In this document: piece by piece, positions 1 through 5,402 of the stretch
Layout: the number at the start of each line of letters is the position of its first letter
Position numbering within the stretch: position 1 is the stretch's first letter
Source of the DNA: Bryobacteraceae bacterium
GTDB taxonomy: Bacteria > Acidobacteriota > Terriglobia > Bryobacterales > Bryobacteraceae
Length of the DNA stretch: 10,630 nt
Assembly (NCBI GenBank): GCA_025350445.1
Contig: JANXXV010000016.1
Coordinates: forward strand, 1-10,630
Direction of reading: 5' to 3'
Translations under genes and position numbers: made by a program
Notes under the pieces: model-generated
Told to the model about the DNA's origin: nothing
Databases searched by the model: none
What the model saw: the letters and a program-made list of their open reading frames with translations, nothing else

Positions 1-186
1 ATGGCAGTCCGCGCAAGATTGGCTGAGGATGGGTACTACCGACGGCGGCAACCCCGATGCAATCAACGCAGACTCCCGCTGCTGCCGTTCGCCGTTCCGG
101 CCCATTTCGCCGGGCCTCAAAAAGAGCAGAGATCCAACCGCAATTGCTATTAGAATCCCAACTGCCGCAAGTCGTATCATCCGCAT
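1..186 (-). CDS. exported haem-binding (Haem_bd-type) protein, 5' end only
   Basis: The 3' part lies outside the window; 62 codons are open from the ATG at 186 down to base 1. The N-terminus has a short basic start (MRMIR) and a hydrophobic segment at about residues 5-23, which is a signal peptide or membrane anchor. It is followed by a polar linker and then PPSVVPILSQSC-ADCH, whose last five residues (58-62) are a c-type haem motif CxxCH at the very edge. Position and wording (ILxxSCxDCH) fit the small Haem_bd family of periplasmic c-type haem proteins, in which the motif usually continues as SNxTxWPWYS; that continuation cannot be seen here. A second ATG at 180 is an alternative start, and neither has a strong ribosome site. 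The gene is divergent from the acyltransferase gene, with 51 bp between them. Another small monohaem cytochrome is possible. Confidence 0.72.
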   Translation of the reverse strand, partial: MRMIRLAAVGILIAIAVGSLLFLRPGEMGRNGERQQRESALIASGLPPSVVPILSQSCADCH

Positions 187-237
187 AATGTTACCAGCAC
201 AGGACTGCCCGATCGATTATCAGACATCCGTGGAAGT

Positions 238-1383
238 ATGATTGAGAGCACAACCAATATGACTGCATCTCGGACGAGCTTATCGCGGCTGGTGGCGCTG
301 GATGCGTTTCGCGGCGCGATCATTGCCCTGATGGTAGTGGTGAACAACGCCGGTAGCGGCCGCGACGCTTACGCACCGCTCCAGCACGCGCAATGGAACG
401 GCTGGACCATTACAGACGTTGTCTTCCCCTCGTTCCTGTGGATTATCGGCGTCGCCATCACGCTATCGCTCGCCAAACGAATGGAAGCCGGAGTTCCCCG
501 GTCGCGGCTCTTCGGCCAGGTCCTGCGCAGAGGCGCGATCCTGTTTGCGCTCGGGCTGCTGGTGTATCTGTTTCCTTCGTTCGATTTTTCCACTATGCGC
601 GTCCTGGGAGTTCTACAGCGCCTGGCCATCTGTTACGTCATCGCCTCGGCCATCTATCTCACCACCAGCATCCGGGGCCAGATCGTCTGGATCGTTTCTC
701 TGCTCGCATCTTATTGGTTGTTGATGATGCTGGTTCCAGTACCCGGCTGCGGCGCGGGGCGTCTGGATGTGGATTGCAACCTGGCGCACTACGTGGACCG
801 GATCGTCCTCGGCCGCCACAACTATCACTCCACCAAGACGTGGGATCCGGAAGGAATCGTCAGCACCCTTCCCGCGATTGCGACGGCCTTGTTCGGCATC
901 ATGGCTGGCCATATCCTGCGTATGAAACGCGATCTTTCGGAACGTACTACGTGGATGTTCTTTGCGGGGAGCCTGCTGCTTGCCGCGGGACTGATCTGCG
1001 ATATCTGGCTGCCAATTAACAAGAAGCTCTGGACCAGTTCGTTCGCCCTCTTCATGGCAGGCTTGGATTTTATAATGCTTGCGATGTCCGTCTGGTGGAT
1101 CGACGGGATGGGCCGGCAACGATCCGTGAGGCCCCTGGTAGTGATGGGAATGAATGCCATCGCGGTGTATATGGCGTCGGAACTTCTCGACATCACGCTG
1201 GGCTCCGTCCATCTGCAATCGGGCGGTTCCAGTATCAGCCTGCATACCTGGCTCTATCAAAACGTGTTTGCGCCCGTTGCTTCGCCGGCTAATGCGTCGT
1301 TGCTATATTCTCTTGCTTACGTGGGACTGATGTTCCTGCTCGCCTACGGCATGTACCGCCGCCACTGGTTTGTGCGAGTCTAA
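238..1383 (+). CDS. DUF5009 / NagX-like transmembrane acyltransferase (heparan-alpha-glucosaminide N-acetyltransferase family)
   Basis: A 381-residue polytopic inner-membrane protein with about ten hydrophobic segments (for example 27-36, 61-78, 98-113, 125-142, 149-168, 209-226, 238-257, 266-286, 298-316, 356-371). It opens with the family signature RLVALDAFRG (18-26) and ALMVVVNN, followed by YAPLQHAQWNGWTITDVVFP (45-64). The His of this motif (H50) corresponds to the catalytic His of human HGSNAT as I recall it. Further family motifs are DPEGIVSTLPAIATALFG (203-220) and PINKKLWTSSFAL (259-271). Known members move an acetyl group from cytoplasmic acetyl-CoA to a sugar amine or amino sugar on the other side of the membrane; in bacteria the role (NagX) is linked to N-acetylglucosamine use but is poorly defined. 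The start may instead be ATG 259 (residue 8); no good ribosome site separates the two. It is first in a likely four- or five-gene operon, 17 bp before the next start. Confidence 0.9.
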   Translation: MIESTTNMTASRTSLSRLVALDAFRGAIIALMVVVNNAGSGRDAYAPLQHAQWNGWTITDVVFPSFLWIIGVAITLSLAKRMEAGVPRSRLFGQVLRRGAILFALGLLVYLFPSFDFSTMRVLGVLQRLAICYVIASAIYLTTSIRGQIVWIVSLLASYWLLMMLVPVPGCGAGRLDVDCNLAHYVDRIVLGRHNYHSTKTWDPEGIVSTLPAIATALFGIMAGHILRMKRDLSERTTWMFFAGSLLLAAGLICDIWLPINKKLWTSSFALFMAGLDFIMLAMSVWWIDGMGRQRSVRPLVVMGMNAIAVYMASELLDITLGSVHLQSGGSSISLHTWLYQNVFAPVASPANASLLYSLAYVGLMFLLAYGMYRRHWFVRV

Positions 1384-1391
1384 ATACTTGC

Positions 1392-1396
1392 GGAGG
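1392..1396 (+). promoter_or_regulatory. ribosome binding site deciding the GTG start at 1401
   Basis: GGAGG lies 4 bases before GTG 1401 and just after the stop of the acyltransferase gene. It is the clearest Shine-Dalgarno sequence in the window and fixes the GTG as start of the 130-residue protein. Confidence 0.7.
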
Positions 1397-1400
1397 AAAC

Positions 1401-1793
1401 GTGGGTCTAAACGAAAGACGGAAGATCAAAGAATTGCAGGATGTGACCCTGCCGGAACGCGTGAAAGAGATTGCGGAGATTTGCGGCGCGGCCATTCCCT
1501 ACGAAGTGGACTGGGACAGCTTCGCGGACGATCTGGAAGCGCTGAACTTCATGGACAACCTCTCCTGCCATCGTCTGAACATGGCCTTGCGCGTCATCTG
1601 CCGGGACGACATGGGCAAGGAAGCCGTGCGCGAATCGATCAAGAATGTGAAACTCAAAAACGTGCAGACCAAACCGGAGATGGCCATCGGCTTCGCGGGC
1701 GGCACGCTGGAAATGCACTGCGCGTATGCGCTTCATACGGACGGCATGTTCGGCGATGGCGAAATCCGGGAACTGTTGATGAAGAATTTATAG
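1401..1793 (+). CDS. conserved-looking cytosolic protein of unknown function
   Basis: I do not recognise this 130-residue protein. It has no signal peptide or membrane segment, unlike its neighbours on both sides, so it should be cytosolic. The N-terminal third is charged and helical (ERRKIKELQDVTLPERVKEI). The middle (about 35-87) reads as two acidic/amphipathic helices containing FADDLEALNFMDNLSCHRLN and ALRVICRDDMGKEAVRESI, and the C-terminal part holds GFAGGTLEMHCAYALH. It has four cysteines (28, 56, 67, 107), two of them beside His (C56-H57, H106-C107), which could bind a metal, but no classical metal-binding pattern is present. The GTG start is set by GGAGG just upstream, and codon use looks like that of the neighbours. 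It sits between the acyltransferase and the propeller gene at gaps of 17 and 4 bp, so it is probably co-transcribed. Confidence 0.82.
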   Translation: MGLNERRKIKELQDVTLPERVKEIAEICGAAIPYEVDWDSFADDLEALNFMDNLSCHRLNMALRVICRDDMGKEAVRESIKNVKLKNVQTKPEMAIGFAGGTLEMHCAYALHTDGMFGDGEIRELLMKNL

Positions 1794-1797
1794 CGCA

Positions 1798-3258
1798 GTG
1801 CGAACGCTGTCCATCATTCTGTTGCTTGCCGCGGCGCTCTCAGCACCGAAAGCCGTCTGGACAGGGCCGTCAGTCACTCTACTGGGCAGCCCTTCGAAGG
1901 ATGGCAAGTGGCTATCGTATGTCGATCGAGGCAATCTCGCCTTGCGCGATCTCGCTTCGGGCCGCGCCGTTATTCTCACCAGGCGGGCTAATGGCTCAAA
2001 AGAGTTTGCGTATTTCTCCGCTATCTCGCCGGACTCGCGGCGCATCGCCTATGCCTGGTTCAACGAACTCGGCTTCTATGAACTGCGCGTCATAGATTCC
2101 ACCGGCGGCGAGCCGCGCATTTTGTACCGCAACGAAGAGGCCGGTTTCGTTCAACCGTGTGCCTGGACGGCGGACGGAAACCAGATCCTGACGCTGTTGT
2201 TTCGCAGGGACAATATCAGCCAGATTGTGATGCAGCCCGCTGCCGGCGGCCTTCCCAAGGTCCTCAAGTCCCTGAACTGGGTCTATCCGAAGAAGATGGA
2301 TCTCTCCCCCGATGACCGCTGGATCGCCTACGATTCCTTCGCGTCCGAGAACTCCGGCGAGCGCACCATTTACCTGCTCGCGGTGGACGGCAGCCTGGAG
2401 CGCCGCTTGATTTCAGAACCGGGCGATCACTTGTTTCCGGTTTGGACTCCGGACGGCGGAAGCATTGTGTACGCCAGCGGCGCCGGCGTCCGCATGCTGG
2501 ATGTGGCTGATGGGAAATCGCGATCCATTGCCGATAATCTGGGGCGGGTTGTCCCCTTGGGAATCACCAGCGGCCGGACCTATTATTATGGTCTACGCAC
2601 GGGCGGCACCGATGTGTATGCTTCTGAAATCGACGCCAAGCCTGGCGGCTCGCCGCGTCCCGTAAGCATTCGCTTTCCAGGCCGCAATTCACAACCATCG
2701 TGGTCGCCGGATGGGCAGTGGCTCGCGTTCCTCTCAAGGCGGGGCACTGAGACGTTTGGCGAAGAGACCCGCGTGTTGGTGCTGCGTGCGGCGAAAGGCG
2801 ATGAGGAGCGCGAGGTGGCGCCGAAACTAGCGCGGATGGACGCGCCGCACTGGACTCCGGACAGTAGGGCGCTGCTTGTGCGCGGTACCGACCGGCTAGG
2901 CCGCGAGGGCTTTTATAAAGTGGATATCGAAACCGCCAAGGCCGAGCGGGTCACCGAAGCAATCGATGCCAATGGCTGCGCACCCGCCAAGGCGGCCTTA
3001 CTCTGTGGATCGGAACTCCGCATCGGAACGGAACGCTTTGAAACAAGACTGGCGAAGCCAACCGAACTGGCATGGGCTCCGCAAGGCGGCGCGATCTTTG
3101 TCGCGGACGGAACGCACTTGGTGCGAATTCCTCTCGATCATTCGCCGCCGCGGACGATTGACGTACCGTCCGGCTTCTCCCTTCATCCCAACGGCCGCAC
3201 CATCGCATTCACGGCAGGCTCCACCACCTCTGAAGTGTGGTCGCTGAAAATCCCATGA
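1798..3258 (+). CDS. secreted TolB/PD40-type beta-propeller protein
   Basis: A 486-residue protein starting at GTG. This start gives a clean signal peptide (MRTLSIILLLAAALSA) with likely cleavage near residue 16-20; the next in-frame ATG is far inside. The mature part is built of WD40-like PD40/TolB blades, seen as repeated SPDxRxIAY-type strands near residues 34-41, 77-87, 124-135, 170-180, 217-226, 302-312, 352-361, 426-436 and 462-472, ending in SEVWSLKIP. No catalytic domain is attached. From memory, very similar modules (for example ELRVID, GGEPRILYRNEEAGFVQP) form the C-terminal sensor half of kinases, cyclases or transcription regulators in Solibacter-like genomes, whereas here the module stands alone and is exported. 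Two cysteines (394, 403) could form a disulfide. The role is probably binding or scaffolding in the periplasm. It starts 4 bp after the upstream stop and its own stop overlaps the peroxidase start, which suggests translational coupling. Confidence 0.87.
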   Translation: MRTLSIILLLAAALSAPKAVWTGPSVTLLGSPSKDGKWLSYVDRGNLALRDLASGRAVILTRRANGSKEFAYFSAISPDSRRIAYAWFNELGFYELRVIDSTGGEPRILYRNEEAGFVQPCAWTADGNQILTLLFRRDNISQIVMQPAAGGLPKVLKSLNWVYPKKMDLSPDDRWIAYDSFASENSGERTIYLLAVDGSLERRLISEPGDHLFPVWTPDGGSIVYASGAGVRMLDVADGKSRSIADNLGRVVPLGITSGRTYYYGLRTGGTDVYASEIDAKPGGSPRPVSIRFPGRNSQPSWSPDGQWLAFLSRRGTETFGEETRVLVLRAAKGDEEREVAPKLARMDAPHWTPDSRALLVRGTDRLGREGFYKVDIETAKAERVTEAIDANGCAPAKAALLCGSELRIGTERFETRLAKPTELAWAPQGGAIFVADGTHLVRIPLDHSPPRTIDVPSGFSLHPNGRTIAFTAGSTTSEVWSLKIP

Positions 3259-4157
3259 TCCGCGCCGCAACCTGCGCTGTACTGGCCATGGTGTTCGCAC
3301 AGGCGCAAGCGCCGCTCGGTTTGGACGCCTATATTCCAGCGCCGGAAGACAATCCGTTGTCCGCGGACATTATCGCCCTGGGACGAAAACTCTTCTTCGA
3401 TAAACGGTTGTCCCGCGACGGGTCCATCGCCTGCGCGACCTGCCACGACCCCAAACTCGCCTTCTCGGACGACAGGCCCGTAGCGCTGGGAATCGCCCGC
3501 CGGAAAGGACCCCGCCGAAGTCCGCGCATCGCCAACCGCGCCTACGGAAAGTCATTCTTCTGGGACGGACGCGCGGCCACTCTCGAAGAACAAGTAGGCG
3601 GGCCCATCGCAAATCCGCTGGAGATGGATCTTCCCGTTATTGAAGCCGCATCGCGTGTGAATCTGAGTGAGGCGCAACTGCGCCGCGCGCTGGCAAGTTA
3701 CGTGCGTACGATCCTTGCCGGAGATTCGCCATACGACCGGTTCGTCGCCGGCGACCGCACAGCGCTCAACGCTCCGGCCCAGGAAGGACTAAAGCTCTTC
3801 CGCGGAAAGGGCGGCTGCATCGCTTGCCATCTGGGGCCGAATTTATCCGACGAGCGTTTCCACAACACCGGCGTGGGCGCCGGCGACGAGGGACGCGCAA
3901 AGGTGACCGGCAAGCCCGAAGATACCGCCGCATTCAAAACACCGAGCCTGCGGGATGTGGCCGTAACGCCTCCCTACATGCACGATGGCAGCATGGCGAC
4001 ACTGGAAGATGTGGTGGAGCATTACAATCGTGGAGGCCGCGCCAATCCGCATCTCGATCCCGAACTTCACGAATTGCAATTGACGGATGCTGAAAAGCAC
4101 GCTGTGGTTGCGTTCTTAAGATCGCTGAGTGGAACAGTCAGCGAGGGAAGATTATAA
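3255..4157 (+). CDS. di-haem cytochrome c peroxidase (CcpA/MauG family)
   Basis: A 300-residue secreted protein that would reduce hydrogen peroxide with electrons from small cytochromes, or oxidise another substrate as MauG relatives do. I chose ATG 3255, which overlaps the stop of the propeller gene (ATGA), over an in-frame GTG at 3237, because it gives a compact signal peptide (MIRAATCAVLAMVFAQA). Two c-haem sites are visible: CATCH at residues 60-64 after GRKLFFDKRLSRDGSIA, and CIACH at 188-192. Between them are FFWDGRAATLEEQ and NPLEM; Q113 and E123 keep the ten-residue spacing of the catalytic Gln/Glu pair of Pseudomonas CcpA. The C-terminal haem region has TPSLRDVAVTPPYMHDGSM, with M242 a likely distal ligand. 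It is slightly shorter than usual (about 320-350). It is the last intact gene of the operon that starts at 238. Confidence 0.93.
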   Translation: MIRAATCAVLAMVFAQAQAPLGLDAYIPAPEDNPLSADIIALGRKLFFDKRLSRDGSIACATCHDPKLAFSDDRPVALGIARRKGPRRSPRIANRAYGKSFFWDGRAATLEEQVGGPIANPLEMDLPVIEAASRVNLSEAQLRRALASYVRTILAGDSPYDRFVAGDRTALNAPAQEGLKLFRGKGGCIACHLGPNLSDERFHNTGVGAGDEGRAKVTGKPEDTAAFKTPSLRDVAVTPPYMHDGSMATLEDVVEHYNRGGRANPHLDPELHELQLTDAEKHAVVAFLRSLSGTVSEGRL

Positions 4158-4360
4158 TCCGAAACGTATTCCTCTTCTTGCTGTCCGCAACAGCCGCTCA
4201 TGGGCAACCGCAGGCTATCCAGGAAGAAACATTCCAAGGCTGGGTACTTTCCAACGGCCTGATGCGCGTGACCGTCTTGGCCGGCGGCAGGCACATCGCC
4301 GAAGTGCTTCCAAGGCGCGAAGGACGTTCGAACGGAAGCAGGGGTGCCGATCGTCAGTAG
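4143..4360 (+). pseudogene. remnant of a secreted-protein gene with lost start codon
   Basis: Directly after the peroxidase a frame opens that looks like the head of a secreted protein. From codon 4157 it reads (ATC)-RNVFLFLLSATAAHGQPQ, a normal signal peptide, followed by ETFQGWVLSNGLMRVTVLAGG and RHIAEV, resembling the first strands of galactose-mutarotase-like secreted proteins. GAGGGA (4143-4148) is a ribosome site at the right distance, and the stop of the peroxidase with the first codon forms TAATC, where TAATG, the usual one-base stop/start overlap, would be expected. After about residue 48 the sequence becomes Arg-rich and stops at TAG 4358-4360, typical of reading out of frame. I infer loss of the start codon plus deletion or frameshift of the body. 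An alternative is a tiny real gene starting at TTG 4178 or at a non-standard ATT/ATA codon, which I consider less likely. Confidence 0.5.
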
Positions 4361-4372
4361 GCGGTGAGGTAC

Positions 4373-4729
4373 TTATGCCTTGCCGCGAAACAGGTCGACG
4401 GCCAGCCACACCCAGGCCCCAATGAACGCGATGCCTCCAAGCGGCGTCACCGCTCCCAGGGTTCGCACCCCGGTAAGCGCCAATGCATAGAGGCTTCCGG
4501 AAAACAACAGAATTCCCGCGAACAACAAAACGCCGACGGTGTTGGCGGCCCTTGGCGCCAGCACCGGAGCCACCAGCAGTCCCAGCGCATGTACGAAATG
4601 GTAGAACACCGCTTTTTCCCAGATGCCCATCGAATAAGCATCCAGCCGGCCGCTCAATGCATGTGCGCCGAATGCGCCTGACATCACCGCAATCGCCAAC
4701 ATTGCCGCTCCCATCCCAGACCAATTCAT
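4373..4729 (-). CDS. DUF423 family small membrane protein
   Basis: A 118-residue inner-membrane protein, full length for the family (about 110-130), with four hydrophobic segments near residues 5-22, 40-60, 64-84 and 90-113. The family signature GAFGAHAL is at 18-25, followed by EKAVFYHFVHALGLL, then LLFSGSLYALALTGVRTLG and TPLGGIAFIGAWVWLA, matching DUF423 (E. coli YgdD relatives) in order and spacing. The molecular function of the family is not established. The ATG at 4729 lacks a clear ribosome site; in-frame ATGs at 4714 and 4702 would shorten the first membrane segment and are less likely. The gene is convergent with the decayed gene on its left and divergent from the M48-like gene on its right, with only 29 bp between the two starts. 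Confidence 0.9.
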   Translation of the reverse strand: MNWSGMGAAMLAIAVMSGAFGAHALSGRLDAYSMGIWEKAVFYHFVHALGLLVAPVLAPRAANTVGVLLFAGILLFSGSLYALALTGVRTLGAVTPLGGIAFIGAWVWLAVDLFRGKA

Positions 4730-4745
4730 CTCTACCAGTTTGCAC

Positions 4746-4751
4746 TAGAAT
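4746..4751 (+). promoter_or_regulatory. -10-like element TAGAAT ahead of the M48-like gene
   Basis: TAGAAT ends 7 bases before ATG 4759, so a transcript from it would begin at or next to the start codon. No Shine-Dalgarno is present and no convincing -35 can be seen. It overlaps the alternative ATG at 4750, which argues for 4759 as the start. Confidence 0.4.
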
Positions 4752-4758
4752 GTCTCTC

Positions 4759-5349
4759 ATGAGACGCGTTACAGTTCTCGCCTTCGCCGGCGCCTTCGTG
4801 CTCTTCGCACAGACCTTGGATAAAGAAGGGGTTCTTGGGCAGCAACTCTTCAAGGAACTCGCACGGAAATGGAAGGCCGTTGAAACACCGGATGCTATCG
4901 TGGCGCTCGCCCGGAGCTTGAGCGCACAACAGACCCCGGACGTTAAGGTAGTCGAATCCGATCAACTGTTGGCTAACAGTTTTCCCGGCGGTATCGTCTA
5001 TCTAAGCACCGCGCTGCTTCAATCCGCGACGCGGGTTGAACTTGCGGCGATCCTCGCGCATCAGATCGCGCACATCACCGCGCATCACGGGCAAACCGGC
5101 AATGTACCGATGTTTTTCATGGGAAGCTCAGCCGGAATATGCATCCGCACGGCTGGGTCCGAAACTCTATTGCCGAAGACCCTCGAAGCGCGCGTCATCG
5201 CGAACGAAGCCGAAGCCGACTTACTTGCCTCCCACTATTTGGGCCGCGCGGGCTATGAAGCAGCAGAAGTGAAGCCACTCTTCGACCGGTTCCATTGGGC
5301 ATCACTCCCACGACATGCGCCGCGAAAAACCCCAACGCTGGCACGATAG
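4759..5349 (+). CDS. secreted M48-like protein with HQIAH in place of HExxH
   Basis: A 196-residue protein with signal peptide MRRVTVLAFAGAFVLFAQ. It follows the fold order of M48 (Ste24p-like) metallopeptidases: a helical N-terminal part, NSFPGGIVYLSTALLQSA (73-90), then ELAAILAHQIAHITAHHG (94-111), and NEAEADLLASHYLGRAGYEA (149-168), which carries the third zinc ligand E150 and D154. The zinc histidines H101 and H105 are kept, but the catalytic Glu is Gln (Q102, CAG at 5062-5064), so peptidase activity is doubtful. I recall acidobacterial relatives with HAMAH at this site, so this may belong to a non-catalytic branch and not be a random mutation. The C-terminus stops soon after the third ligand; usual M48 proteins continue for 60-100 residues. 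A longer upstream frame would run through DUF423 on the other strand, so I placed the start at ATG 4759 (4750 is possible). Confidence 0.75.
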   Translation: MRRVTVLAFAGAFVLFAQTLDKEGVLGQQLFKELARKWKAVETPDAIVALARSLSAQQTPDVKVVESDQLLANSFPGGIVYLSTALLQSATRVELAAILAHQIAHITAHHGQTGNVPMFFMGSSAGICIRTAGSETLLPKTLEARVIANEAEADLLASHYLGRAGYEAAEVKPLFDRFHWASLPRHAPRKTPTLAR

Positions 5350-5360
5350 TCCGCGTCCCT

Positions 5361-5390
5361 TTGTCTTACCGCCGGCAGGCACGATAGAAT
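5361..5390 (+). promoter_or_regulatory. putative sigma-70-type promoter of the esterase operon
   Basis: TTGTCT (5361-5366) and TAGAAT (5385-5390) are separated by 18 bases, close to the standard -35/-10 spacing. ATG 5403 follows 12 bases later without a Shine-Dalgarno sequence, so the transcript would have a leader of only a few bases. It lies in the 53-bp gap after the M48-like gene. Confidence 0.45.
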
Positions 5391-5402
5391 ACGCTCACAT
5401 CC

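Noticed and set aside
29..241. Plus-strand 70-codon frame at the left edge
   Set aside because: It lies opposite the haem-binding gene head, has no ribosome site, and reads as Arg/Pro/Ser-rich shadow sequence.
393..1019. Plus-strand 208-codon frame inside the acyltransferase gene
   Set aside because: Arg/Pro/His-rich out-of-frame translation of the same DNA, with no motifs.
613..1260. Long antisense frame (215 codons) across the acyltransferase gene
   Set aside because: High GC produces long open antisense frames; the composition is rich in His, Arg and Gln with no domain, while the plus strand carries clear family motifs.
3237..3254. GTG 3237 as start of the peroxidase
   Set aside because: It adds six residues ahead of a good signal peptide; ATG 3255 overlaps the upstream stop in the usual ATGA manner.
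4361..4372. Possible terminator between the decayed gene and DUF423
   Set aside because: The gap is only a few bases, with no GC-rich hairpin followed by a T run on either strand.
4483..4758. N-terminal extension of the M48-like frame to 288 residues
   Set aside because: It would overlap nearly all of DUF423 on the other strand and bury the signal peptide starting at 4759.
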